Part shown: in pieces, positions 13,656 to 24,907 of the stretch | Layout: every line of letters begins with the position of its first letter | Position numbering within the stretch: position 1 is the first letter of the stretch | NCBI GenBank assembly: GCA_014904845.1 | Contig: MU119255.1 | Location: 124,001-188,000, forward strand | From: Acephala macrosclerotiorum | Lineage: Eukaryota; Ascomycota; Leotiomycetes; Helotiales; Mollisiaceae | Reading direction: 5' to 3' | DNA: 64,000 bases | Translations under genes and position numbers: made by a program | The notes under the pieces: generated by a model | Told to the model about the DNA's origin: nothing | What the model saw: the letters and a program-made list of their open reading frames with translations, nothing else | The model's database searches: none

Positions 13656-15316
13656 ATGGCTCTTGACGCGACTCGCGTCATGCTCCCAACCTGCAATCGA
13701 TGTCGAACGCGGCGAATCAAGGTTAGTTCCCATTATCATACTCCGGTTTCATAAGCTAAAATCAACTTAGTGCGATGCCTCTCTCCCGAGTTGTGCCAAT
13801 TGTGCGAAGGTCAATTTCTCATGCCAGTTCGTGGATGCGGTATTGAGCGAAACAATCCCGAGAAGCTACATAAAGAGTCTCTATGATAGGATCGACGAAT
13901 TGAACTCGCTCCTTTCAGTACAGGACAAGGGAGACACAACAACGGAGTCTCTCAATGGCCAGATCTCCCTTCCAGATGATGGACATTTTGGTCACCATAC
14001 TATCCCATCAAGGAACGGACAATCTCATTATTTGGGCCCTTCGCCTCCTACCCTCAGTGCGTTCTCAGTTGTCAGCAGTCTTGTGTCTTTGGACATAGGT
14101 CTTGAACCACCAGTAATGCTTTCTGGGACAGATAATATCCACGATCTTCTGGATTTGGCCAAGGTTGACAGGAGTATGCTCTCTCCGAATATCATTCGAG
14201 TCTTACTTGCGCATTACGATCGATGCATCGCTCCTAGTTATCCTGTCATATTATCGGCATTTACAGCAGACGTAGAGACAACTCTAAAGCGTCTCCAGGA
14301 TCCATCCAAGTTCAAAGTTCTTATTGCTAGTGCAACGGCTGCAGCTCACAAAGCCTACCACCAACCTAGCTGGAGAGTAATCGCGAAAATCTGTCGAAGT
14401 TGGGCTGGTGAACTCGCAGCGTCTATAATTGAACTTCGAGACGCAGATGCGGTAGAAGCTCTGATGCTGCTTCTGGTTTACGAGCTTGCGGACCCAGAGA
14501 AGTGCATTGTGTTCGAGCTTTTGGACGCTGCCACCAGAATCTGCTTGGAACTCGGGTGGCATCGAATAGAAAAGATCGACGAATCCGACAATGCTTCACA
14601 AGAACACACTGGCGACTTTCCAGACAATCTGAACGACTGTGATAAAAGAAGATTGATGTCTGTGCTTCGCTCTACTGATAGGTAGGTGACAGTCCTTCAT
14701 CAGAGAATGAATGTATTTGGTAACAAGAAACAGGCAATTGCGACTCGTCTTTCAGCGTCCGAGTATGCTAAGTGGCTGCCAGTCCACAAGCAAGCCAAAC
14801 AATGTTATCGTATTCGAGTTGTATATGGGGATTGCCTCCACAGTATCTTGTATCAGACCCAATCCTGAAACTTGTACTTTCTCGGGTCATCTACTTTCTC
14901 AGCTCACTGTACTTGACCAGTTTTCGTGGGAAGATCCCCTCGTTCAAGAATGTTGGCTTCTAACTCTCCCCGCTTTTTTTGCTCATTCACGGTCTACGGG
15001 TTGTTATACTCAACCTTGCAGTACTACTATACCCCTGTTTCAATTCAAAGTCTTGCAAGCAGCAGTATCAGTGCTCGATGCGACTCATCTTGCCATGACC
15101 TCTTCTGAAACATTTATGCCACCATTCATAGCTTCATCGAAAACATTCAGTGCTGGCTGTACACTCGTTACTGGGATCAAGGAGAATTGGAACGGTGCAG
15201 AGAAGGTCACTGGCTCTCTTCTCAAGTGCTCAGAAGTTCTCTCATTCTCTGCCCAACTTTGGCGCGGTGGCAGAGATTACTATGAGGTCTGGCGAAAAAT
15301 CGTTGCTATCGTCTAG
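13656..15316 (+). CDS. Zn2Cys6 transcription factor
   Basis: Nuclear regulator of 519 aa in three exons: 13656-13721, 13771-14681 and 14734-15316. The N-terminus is mostly DNA-binding domain: CNRCRTRRIK in exon 1, then CDASLPSCANCAKVNFSC in exon 2, with the intron splitting the zinc cluster at the same point as in the divergent neighbour. A short helix (IKSLYDRIDELNSLLS) may mediate dimerisation. The fungal-specific domain follows, with RICLELGWHR-like and DRQLRLVFQRPS segments; the last is rebuilt across intron 2 (14682-14733). The start ATG leaves 12 residues before the first Cys; a second in-frame ATG at 13680 is also possible. Together with the divergent gene it may regulate the P450 immediately downstream, but the sequence does not prove that. 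Confidence 0.87.
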
Positions 15317-15592
15317 GGATGATACTCATATATTAGACGCATAGCATTCGCAACCACAGGCCTAATTTTCGACGCAAGAGTGGGCAGTCGATCTCGAGAA
15401 ATATTTCTCTGGATCTTCGGTGTTCTCCGCGCATATAGCATCGGCGATGCACTTCTCCGAAACGGACGATGAACCATTCAGCCGAGAGAAACCAAATAAC
15501 AAACGATATCACCCACTCGGGAGCGCCACCATTTGCCTCTCAACTGCATCAACCACCACTCAGAGACATCAATTCTTTCAAAGCCCGAGGAT

Positions 15593-15598
15593 CACGTG
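15593..15598. promoter_or_regulatory. CACGTG E-box just upstream of the P450 start
   Basis: A core CACGTG hexamer lies 14 bases before the P450 ATG, in what is likely its 5' UTR. Similar sites recur between the genes of the 23-28.5 kb cluster. Function is inferred only. Confidence 0.3.
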
Positions 15599-15611
15599 TC
15601 GCTTTGCCAAC

Positions 15612-17408
15612 ATGGACTTCACGACCTTGTTACCCCAAGTCACTGCGGTGGCTACACTTTGTTGTATTGCTTCTGCAATCTACCTTCGATACTTCTATGT
15701 TGACTTGGGCCGAATTGAAGGAATCCCAGAAATCCCTGGCGGTACTCCAACCGCAGGACATCTCTACATGCTAGGTGAAGATCATGCCTCTACCGCAGAA
15801 AGATGGGCAATCACCAAATCATGGCCGATATATCAAATTAGACTCGGGTACAGACGTGCAATCATTCTCAACTCATTTGATGCTGCCAGGGAATGGATCG
15901 TCACCAAGCAGACGAGCACGATTGATCGTCCCTGGCTTTACACCTTCCATAGTGTAGTCTCGAAAACTTCTGGCAAGTGTCTTCCACCAATTATCCTTGA
16001 TTCGCAACATACTCATCTCTCTAATAGCTGCCACCATTGGGACGAATCCATGGGATGAAAGAACCAAGAAGCAAAGACGAGTTGTGGGGTCATACACCAC
16101 AACGCCAGCTATGCGGAGACTTGAACCCATGCTAGACCTCGAGACCTCGCAAATGATTACCGGCCTGTATGAGGATGGCAAGCATGGGAAAGACGCAATC
16201 AGTCCACACATCTACCAGAAAAGGCTAGCATTGAACATTATTCTCATGTTTAGTTACGCGAGGAGGTTTTCAGCAATCGATGACCCACTTCTTTTAAGCA
16301 TCCTTTCTGACGCCAACACGATCTCAAGGTAGTTTCGACCCTTCCATTATCTGAGAGGACATTTTTGATAACATTTGGAGCAGTTTTCGTTCGACAAATT
16401 CCAATGCGCAGGACTATATACCTTATCTCCGATATTTTGGAGGCGGCAAGCGAACTGCGGAAGCCACAGAAGTTCGTGGCCGCAGAGACCGCTGGCTAGC
16501 AGAACTACTCGAGAAGGCAAGAGAAAGCGTGGAACTTGGAAAAGCGAAGGAGTGTGTTGCTCAAGGACTCTTATCCGACAAGGAAGAAGCACTCACGAAA
16601 CGTAAGTTCACTGAGAAAACGTTGCGAAATTTGACTAAGGAGATTGTAGAGGACATTCGAACGATCTTGGGTGGTCTCATGTCAGGTGGTTTCGAGACTG
16701 TCTTCGCGACTGCCATCATAGGTATCGGGTTTCTGGCGAGCCCTGGAGGCCAGCCAATTCAACTCAGTGCATTCGCCGATATCAAGAACAGCTACAAGAC
16801 TCCCCAAGAAGCATTTGAACGTTCGGTCTTGGAAGAGAAATCGAAATATGTCGCAGCCTTCGTCCGAGAAGTGTTGAGATTCTACCCTCCACTTCACCTG
16901 CTGCCACCTAGGCAGACGTATCGAGAGTTTGACTATCATGGTAGCAAGATACCAAAAGGTGTACTCGTGTACATGAATGCTCAAGCCATCAACCATGGTA
17001 TATGCCCATTACTCTTATGCCAGCTCCTACTAATAACATGAAGACAAAGCCAAATATGGGCCCGACGCCGATCAATTTCGACCCGAGCGCTGGCTCGACA
17101 AAGACGGCAGCTGCGAAGTCCCACCACCCTATCATTTCTCCTATGGAGCAGGAGCTAGAATGTGCACAGCTGTCAATTTCTCGAACAGGATACTGTACGC
17201 TATTTTCTTGCGACTGATACTGTCCTTCAAGATTGTCGGTAGTGAGGACTCGCCGCCGGAGACTCATTACATCAATTACAATAGAAACACGAAGGCCGCG
17301 AGTGCCATTTCAAAGGATTTCAAGGCTAGATTTGTGCCAAGAGATATTGATATATTAGATGAGTGCCTGAGAAAATCGGGCGAGACGGGGGTTGAACTTG
17401 CGGGCTAA
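15612..17408 (+). CDS. Cytochrome P450, CYP504-like (phenylacetate hydroxylase type)
   Basis: ER-anchored haem monooxygenase, 530 aa in five exons: 15612-15972, 16028-16328, 16384-16601, 16650-16997 and 17044-17408. An N-terminal membrane anchor covers roughly residues 5-28. Recognisable parts are the I-helix region (LMSGGFETVF, where many P450s have AGxxT), the K-helix (FVREVLRFYPP, ExxR present), FRPERWL and the Cys-loop FSYGAGARMC with the haem-ligand Cys. Phrases such as RPWLYTFHSVVS, NAQDYIPYLRY and PERWL recall the CYP504 family, which hydroxylates phenylacetate or hydroxyphenylacetates (phacA/phacB). Substrate is inference. Intron 1 (15973-16027) has a GC donor (GCAAGT); no GT alternative keeps the frame. 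It lies downstream of a Zn2Cys6 gene on the same strand. Confidence 0.88.
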
Positions 17409-18732
17409 GAGCATCTTTGAGTCTGACGAGGGGCAATGAGGGGCAATTGGTCTTGGCCCACGTATGTCCTCGAGAGTTCTTTCTTTCTTTTTGCCCTTCA
17501 GATTTTGATGTATGGTGTGCCATTGTCCGGACCTCACTTGAACTTCAACATTTGTCAGTGATTTTTTTGTGGTATAGGCTGGGTGAGCAGAATACCGGCC
17601 CTCACTTTTCAAGCCTTCGCCTTCTACGATCTTCGTCCCCACGATTAATGTTTTTTTTTTTTCATTGATACCTTCCAGCTTGAAAGCCGGTGTTGAACAG
17701 AAAGCAAGTACTAGTTACTCAATTACTCAAATTGTCATAAAGCAACGCGAAGGAAGATACTGCAAGTGCTACCTTCTCCGTTCGCTAACCTCATGGCTGA
17801 TCACCAGCTCAGTTTGGGAGGAAAAGCTATTGTCCCTGCGCCGCTGCCACCGGCATCATAATTGGCCAGGCTATTGTCGTTCTGCCGCTGTCACAGACCA
17901 GATTAATTTTAGGAGAGATTAAGCTTCACGCGGGTGCGCCCTTAAAAGAAGTTGGTGGCTGTGGATTGAAATGTACCCCGACCCAACCAATCATTACATT
18001 TATCGAGGCTTATTTGTGGGTCTGTATTTTCTAAGCTTCTCGCTTATGATCCTTCAGGCCCCTCCTAAGTTGATCTCGCGACGACTTTCGTAAATCTCGC
18101 TTCCCCACGTTACAAGAATGACATCTATGGTTGCTTTTCTTTTGATCCTTCGCCAGTTTGAAAATCTTAGTATGTGAGTCCTTTGCTTCTGTACCTCATC
18201 TAGAAGTCTAGATAATTGGTCCATCTGAGCTCCACGTAGGATCTACATTCATGACACCCGGGATTCAGACGGCTACAAGCAACGGTGCTGCAGCTTAATT
18301 CCAGGCACCAGGAATAACTTCTCTCTAGATGCATTTCTCCATGATCTTCACTCCTGTCCGCATTGCTTCGTTGTTGGTTGTACCCACGATCCTGGTCAAC
18401 TCCTGGGAAAGGCTAATTCCTTCCTAGCATCTTCCATTATTGAAGATCTCACAATGGAGGCAATCCTTCGGCACTGATCGATCTTCGAAGTTACCAGAAA
18501 GAGACAAAAGGATAGACATGCGAAAGCCCGCATTGTCGGCAACAGATGTCACGATGGTGAACCGGCGTTAAAAGTATAGCTTCGCCTGATAGTATCTGAA
18601 CGTTGAGAAATGTATGAGTAGAGCTGCAAAGTACCTCGAATTCCCAGCACCGTCATCCATCAAGCCCATCAAACGATACGAATAGTATCAGACAACTCCA
18701 GAACCACCACTTCAGCACCGCCTGCCGCCGAG
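17409..18732. other. Intergenic region between P450 and secreted-protein pseudogene
   Basis: Holds a T-rich run near 17648-17663 and two imperfect direct copies of a CTATTGTC..CTGCCGCTG-type segment around 17828-17892. No supported gene. Confidence 0.45.
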
Positions 18733-19812
18733 ATGCGATCATTCACAACTCTTCCAGCCATTGTGGCCCTTCTACCAGCTGTGATGGCCGCTCCCTCTCA
18801 ACAACCTCGCGCCGACGCCCAGGGCGTCAACGTTATAGTTCAGCGCATCAAGTCGTGATCAGAAATCGACATTGTCGTCACAGACAAGGCCACCTCTCAA
18901 GTCATCGGATACTCCTGCTCCGACAAACTCGACACAGGCTACTTTGCCGACCTACCGATCTCCGCAAATGTGGACGGAAACGGCTCTGGAACCCTCACCA
19001 TTGGTTCTACAACCTACTAAGTGCATGAAACCCCAGACGTCTCTGGCGGCATCACGTGCACCGGAATGTTCAATGCTGTCGAGATGTACATGACCTGCTC
19101 AGCGTCTGTACCATCTTCCATGGAATTGACGCTAGTTACTAAAAGAGAGAGTTGTTTCCAAAGCGCCTCTCCTAGCATGCACATGGCCGCAAACGCGATG
19201 CTCAATGGTGTTGCCGCACCACCAGTAGGGAACCTTACCAAGCGGGACGCAGAGGTACTTCATGAGAGACAAGCTCCGTGTGGCCAGTGGAGCTCTGAGA
19301 CTCAGATAGTGGGAGATGGAAACCCACGCTAGAACTACCTGCTCAAGCAGCTGAGCGTAAGTCTCCTTTTACACTTCTGATTTTAACAATCCCTCCGTAC
19401 TGACAGATATCCCCAGGAAAACATCGATTGCGGCGCGGCACCTTCCTGCTCCGTCGACTAAACAGAAAGTATGTCCCACACCATCGGATGGCCCTCATCT
19501 GCGACAGCCGACGAATGGCTCACCGGTGGATTCGACGTCTCCGTATCTTGGACGACAGGCAACACATACTCCTGCACGGGCAACTCGGGAGATACGGTTT
19601 GCGTCTGGTACAACACCGCTCATACCGCGCACACCATTCAGAACGGGGCTTACAATGACTGTACTGGCTTCTCTCCCTCCGGCGGGGATTTGGTCATGTA
19701 CTCGCCTAATTCAAATAATGTTGGAGGAGGGTATTATTGTGTGATTGGGACGTGCCGTTCTCAGGGTTCCGAGTATTGGAATTATGATAGTCCGGCTGGC
19801 AGTCCACAATAA
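18733..19812 (+). pseudogene. Small secreted Cys-containing protein gene with four in-frame stops
   Basis: One continuous frame begins with a convincing signal peptide (MRSFTTLPAIVALLPAVMAA). It runs through a Cys-bearing mature region to a C-terminal domain with SGDTVCVWYNTAHTAHT and GGGYYCVIGTCRSQG, which resembles a family of fungal secreted proteins of unknown function. One GT..AG intron fits at 19357-19416 and keeps the frame. Four stops interrupt it without any shift: TGA 18856-18858, TAA 19018-19020, TAG 19330-19332 and TAA 19459-19461. Coding texture continues unchanged on both sides of every stop. Simplest reading: a recently inactivated gene. RNA editing or readthrough would be the alternatives, but TGA and TAA make editing alone unlikely. 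Confidence 0.75.
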
Positions 19813-20120
19813 GGGAGATGGTTCAAGTATTGTGTGGCTGTAGTGATCTGAGTGATTGGGCATGAAGATGCCCGAGATGAGGGACCGGAATTTGGTTGAG
19901 CTACCACCTATTCCTCTTAATCTGCCTCGAATTTTGTACAAACGAGTCTCATTGTTAGAGTTTATATAATGTCTGTCTTTGTATCTCTTGTGATGTTCAC
20001 TATCACAGAGGAGGATGTCGATCTGTGCCTTTCCTTCACTTGATGTTGAGCTACAGCAAACTGTGCGTTCACACCTGACCCCAATCTCATGTCTTCAACT
20101 GCGGAGATTAAGAGTACCAT
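19813..20120. other. Short convergent intergenic spacer
   Basis: Separates the 3' end of the secreted-protein pseudogene from the 3' end of the minus-strand amidohydrolase. Probably contains both 3' UTRs; nothing else visible. Confidence 0.5.
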
Positions 20121-21460
20121 TCATATCATCCCAATTGCTTGTCCATCTTGTTTCCAGACTTTAGCATCCTTCATCACAAAATCTACTTTTCTCAAGGCGC
20201 CTCTATCGTCTCTCGGATCAGTCTCTAGAGCAACGATATCTGCCTGCGTTCCCTCCTCCAACCACCCAAATCTCCTTCCACAAAGATCACCACCACAAGA
20301 TTCCCATCCACCGACAGTACAAGCTTCCAAAACATCCTCAATGGAGATTCCAGCTTCGACCATCAACTCCATCTCTCTCGCATTGTCTCCATGTCTGAAA
20401 GTCCCTGTGTCTCCTCCACAAGCAAGTCTTACACCCATTTCATGCGCTCTCTTTGTATTAGTCAAGATCGTCGGCATCCTTGCTGTATGAATCTTCTCGG
20501 CAATTCCCAGTGTCGGAACCATAATGACATTTCTCTCCTTCATCTCCTCAAACATCTCATCTGTAACACCATACACATGCTCAATCGTATGCACCCCCGC
20601 CTTGATAGCCGCCATCGCGCCCTCCAACGTGCAACAATGAGCAACGACCGGACACTTAGCTAATTTCGCTTCAGAAACAATCATATCCATCTCCTCCTGT
20701 GAGAAAACAACATAATCCGGATTCGGCTCCTTTGGTGGATGCAAAACACTCGGAATATAAGGATGTTGTTGGGCTGGCGGACTCCTCATAATCCTCCTCC
20801 TGTAATCAGCGAAGAATTTGATCACATCTGCACCAGCCGCGATTCTCCTCCTCACAGCTTTTCGGATCTCTTCAACGCCATCAACGGCATCTGCCCCGGC
20901 CGGTAGACAATGGCCGCCCATGGAATTCTCGGTTCGGGATTCGTACGCTCCGGATGAGGCGAGCACTCGGGTGGCGACGAAAAGTCGAGGACCGGGGATG
21001 AGACCTCGTGCGATGGCATCGCGGACGTTGGCGTCTGCTTCTTGCATGCTTTCGGAGCCAAGGTCACGGTAGGTTGTGTAGCCAGCTAGGAGGGCAGTGC
21101 GGCAGTGATTGACTGCGCGGATGATTCGTTCGGCCATGGATTCATCTCGTTTTTGTTGGACTGCTGAGGCTTCACTTTGGTCATTTAGTGTGATTTTGGA
21201 GGGAGAGAGGAGGGTGCATACTCGTACGAGTGGAGGAAGATGTGTGTGTGAGCATCGACGAAGCCGGGCATCACGTATTTGCCACGAAGGTCGATGTCTC
21301 CTTCGGGTAGGGTCTGTGGGAAAGGCGTCTCGGCTTCATTGCGAGAGTATACTTTTGTAATGAGACCAGTGTCTGAGTTCACTGTCACTGAGATGTCTTT
21401 GACGAACCTCTTCTGCTTCGCGTCGAAGAGGGTTGAGGTGTGCAGGGTGAACTGCGGCAT
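20121..21460 (-). CDS. Metal-dependent amidohydrolase (imidazolonepropionase-like)
   Basis: Amidohydrolase-superfamily enzyme of 430 aa, probably cytosolic since no signal peptide is visible. Exons 21460-21222 and 21174-20121; the intron is GT..AG (47 bp) and restores HSYDEAS across the junction. The metal-binding set is complete: HxH in DAHTH (residues about 69-73), a candidate carbamylated Lys in GADVIKFF, His in VAHCCT and HTIEHVY, and Asp in CGGDTG. TTYRDLG and IVALETDPR-like strands are typical of the Xaa-Pro/imidazolonepropionase-related group. These enzymes hydrolyse cyclic or acyclic amide (sometimes phosphoester) bonds; the substrate here is unknown. The ATG at 21460 is preferred over upstream non-ATG codons. 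First of five adjacent catabolic-type enzyme genes. Confidence 0.9.
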
Positions 21461-22087
21461 GGCTGTCAAATTGACCAATCACAAAGTGGAGGGTCTCGAG
21501 GACTTAGGAACTGGACCAAGACAACAATGCAAAAGTCTGTCTATTATTCCAGCTCAGTGGGATGATAATTGAAGTCAACCCCATCTTAACGATAGCGGGG
21601 TAAAGAATCGGCGATTCGCGTCAAAGCTGGGATGATCAACGGGTGAGTCGGGGAACAAGGACATCATGGCACCAAGGAACGCGACGCCCACTTCTGCAAA
21701 CACTTCCGATATAATATTTACTGTAAAGCCTGCAGTCACGAGAAAAATTCAAGTGTGTTCCAAGAAATCGGTACAGTGGATCGCGATGCGAATCTGGGAA
21801 TTGACTTGTGGTGGTGGTTGAAAATTTTGTAAGTGAAGTAAATGCAGGAGAGATTCCGAGAGGCCTAATAGTCGCTTCCAAGACGCACCCTCTTCAAACG
21901 TCAACGACTAACACCCGCATACCACTCCTACCTCAAGGAAGTTCAATTCTGTCCTCATATTGAAATTTCATCTTAATCGAAAAGTGAACGAACACAAACA
22001 ACCCCTCCCCAATTCGTCAACCGTGATCACTCACTTTGCTCCTGCATCCCCTGAACCCCATCGCTGGTCATATTTCCAATCTCAAAT
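21461..22087. other. Intergenic region between amidohydrolase and SDR
   Basis: Contains the amidohydrolase promoter (both neighbours are on the minus strand) and the SDR 3' flank. An open 81-codon minus frame (21636-21881) has no recognisable content. No feature called. Confidence 0.5.
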
Positions 22088-23117
22088 TTAGTCATGATTC
22101 GAAATCACGCCCTTGAGTACGAGTAGCCTTCCACCATCAATTCTCACCACTTTCCCATCCATAAACGCACCTGCCCTACTCGACAGCCACACAGCAACTC
22201 CAACCATATCCTCCTCGCTTCCTGGCCGACGTGCAGGAGAATCCTTCGCTAGATGAATGTTAGAAGTCGCATCATTCACATCGCTCATTCCGGAAGGAAC
22301 AAGTCCTGGTGAAATTGCATTGACTCGGACTGTCCTGGGAGTCAGTAATACTCACTAGACTTTCTTTGGAACTCACTGTAGAAGTCTGCAAACTCAGCCG
22401 CTAGGATCCTGACCAAGTGGTCGACTGCAGCTTTCGAAGTCTGATACGCTGGCACGAATTGATGATTATGCACACTGGCTGGACTGCTGAAAAGAATCAC
22501 GGAGCCGCTTCCATCTCCTTTGCTGGCTGCTTTCCCAAGAAGTTTGATGAGTCCTGCTGTCAAGAAGTAAGGCGCGAGGACATTCAGCTGAAATGCGTGA
22601 TCCCAGCTCTCCCAGGATGCTGACTTGGTTGCTGTCTCTAATTTCTCTAGACTTTCACCATGTTGGAAAGTGATTGGATTTATGTGCCGGTACGCAGCAC
22701 AATGGATAATCACATCGAGCGAAGTGAAGTTCTTGAGCACTTCTTGGACAACTACATCGACGCCTTCTTTTCTCGATAAGTCTCCTTGTATACTATGATC
22801 AAGTCAGTTTGAGTGGTTCGGGAGCTTTTTCAACAAAGAGCTTACGTATGTATTTCCGCATCTACTCCAACGCTCTTGGCAGCATTGCTTGATTCTTCTT
22901 TCGTCTGTAGTAGACCAGAATTGTTGATGTCGACCAGAATTGTTCTCGATCTGTTGACAGCATAACCTTTAGCTAGCATGCGTCCGATACCCGAACCTAA
23001 TTTGCGAGTTAGTACGGAAATCAATATGCTTTCAGAGGGGATTTCACCTGTTCCAGTGATCAGGACAGTTTTTCCCGAGACATCGAATAGGGTTTGAGGG
23101 AGCAAGTGAGCCATCAT
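22088..23117 (-). CDS. Short-chain dehydrogenase/reductase
   Basis: Classical NAD(P)-dependent SDR, 292 aa in four exons: 23117-23048, 22996-22846, 22792-22377 and 22329-22088. The dinucleotide motif TGxxxGIG appears as TGTGSGIG and is split by intron 1. Later elements are an NNAG-like strand replaced by HCAAYR, the catalytic Ser in ILFSSPAS and the YxxxK pair in YQTSK. The C-terminus (VRVNAISPGLVPSG and FMDGKVVRIDGG) is typical of classical SDRs. It probably interconverts an alcohol and a ketone; the substrate cannot be told. The divergent interval to the next gene carries a TCACGTGA palindrome 125 bp upstream of this start. Confidence 0.9.
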
Positions 23118-23633
23118 AAAACCCAGAATTTGCTACCGTAAGTCCTCGTTATGATCAATATCCCAATAGAAGAAGAGGCATAAGCGAATCTCTTCCATAG
23201 ATAGAGACATTTGGCTGCGGTGCAGATTGCATTTCTTCGAGTCACGTGAAAGAGCAACTTTTGAACACTGTGCTCTGTCTCCTGCCATGACTTGCCACGG
23301 GTTCCGGCTTCTTAGGACCAAAAACCTTGAACTTCGATCTGATCTACCGGCGTCGCCCGCAATTTTTGTACATCCCACTCTCAAGTCCGAGCATGCGTTT
23401 AATGTCGACCTTCCCCCTTATCTTAGCGCCCGAGAACGGCTTAACCCCATCTTTCGGCATATGGGAGAGCGCGTCGCAAGCAAAGAGATGATGCACGACA
23501 TGGCATAGTTCTAGGTTGATCCACAGCAGCCCACAAGGTTGGACATCTTCAAATGCGCGTTTTCCTGACTTTACATTCCTTTCACATTGGTTCGGAGTTC
23601 CGACATCTTTACACTTCTTTTGAGAGCCAAATC
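23118..23633. promoter_or_regulatory. Divergent promoter region, SDR / HAD
   Basis: This 516-bp gap lies between divergent start codons. It contains the perfect 8-bp palindrome TCACGTGA at 23242-23249, a consensus of the Cbf1/USF-type bHLH class. The same octamer recurs at 24490-24497 and 28474-28481. Binding is inferred. Confidence 0.4.
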
Positions 23634-24410
23634 ATGTCAACCACCAAGAAGAACGTCGTTTTCGATGTCGTAGGAACCTGCGTGTCCTACGATGCCTTTT
23701 TCAACGCCATCGACGAGCGTCTAGGAGACAAGCTTCGAGCTGAAGGCATCAAGCCCAAACTCCTCGGTTTTGCATGGATGGAAGCCGCCGAACGAGAATA
23801 CACCTACCTCTCCATCTCCGGAGGCTACAAAGTCTTCTGGGAAGTCTTCCAACCCCTCTTCTACCGAATGCTCTGGATGGCCGGCATTGAAGAACCACGC
23901 AAATTCGCCACAGACGAAGACAGCCTCTACATGGTCGAAGCTTATAAAAAGCTAGATGCGAGACCCGGGCTCAAAGAGTGTTTTCAAAAGTTGAGAGATG
24001 CGGGATTTACAGTTTGGGCACTGACGTCGGGCGATACGAAGAGGGTGAGAGGGTATTTTGAGAGGAATGGGGTGGATATGCCAGCAGAGAACTTCACGAG
24101 TTGTGATACGCTTGGTGTTGGGAAGCCGGATCCTAATGCTTATAAGCCATTACTAGCAAAGTTTGAGGGTGCTGAGAAGCCGTGGTTTGCGGCGGCTCAT
24201 ACTTGGGATGCTGGGGCTGCAAGGAGAAATGGGTAAAATCAAACTCCGGGCTCTTCGGGGTGTTGGAGGTGCTAATTGATGTACAGGTTCCGTGCTGCTT
24301 GGTGTTCGGAGTGGGAGAAGGAGCAATGCGTGGACATTTTTGGCGACATGGACGTGACGGCGGATTCGTTACCAGAATTAGCGGATAAGATTATCGCAGC
24401 ATCATTATAA
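23634..24410 (+). CDS. HAD-superfamily hydrolase, 2-haloacid dehalogenase type II-like
   Basis: 240 aa in two exons: 23634-24232 and 24287-24410 (GT..AG intron, 54 bp). Motif I is VVFDVVGT, with the nucleophilic Asp but without the second Asp used by HAD phosphatases, which fits the dehalogenase branch. Motif II is ALTSGD, motif III the Lys in GVGKPDP, and the last acidic motif is replaced by AAHTWDAGAA. The helical cap between motifs I and II has the size expected of type II dehalogenases. Such proteins displace halide from 2-haloacids, but many fungal members have unknown substrates. It shares a divergent promoter with the SDR. Confidence 0.88.
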
Positions 24411-24907
24411 GTACTAGGAGTACATAGGACACATATAGGAAGCATTTAAAGAGCGTATAGCAAGCAAAATGAGAGAGTTCCAGAATTTGTCACGTGAGTA
24501 GTAAAGGGGCAATAAGGGGCGGAAGCGAGGTTCCACACGCATTTCCTTCAACTTAAACTCATTCTCGATGAAAGGCGATTTCCCCTACGAAACTGAAGCT
24601 TGTATGATGCTTTTAGACTTGATCAGCTCTTAAAACATCTCAGACGCTCGAAAACCCCCACTCTTGAATCAGTCCACGTGATTACGTGCTCATCCCACCT
24701 TCCTACCATTGTATCGATCCATCGAAGCATATCGCAGTAGATCCAGATTCGGGTATCAGCGGGCATGCAATTCTGAATGCAGGATCCATCTGCCAGATAC
24801 GGGAAAGCCCCTCTCGCGGGAAGATGCGATAAGCGGCCCTCTTGACGGTTTGTCTAGAACATATTGTCAAGTCGATCACTTGTCTTGAAATCTGTACCGG
24901 GTTCAAA
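24411..24907 (+). promoter_or_regulatory. Promoter region of FAD oxidoreductase
   Basis: Between two same-strand genes. Contains TCACGTGA at 24490-24497 and a further CACGTG at 24675-24680. No gene is seen. Confidence 0.4.
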
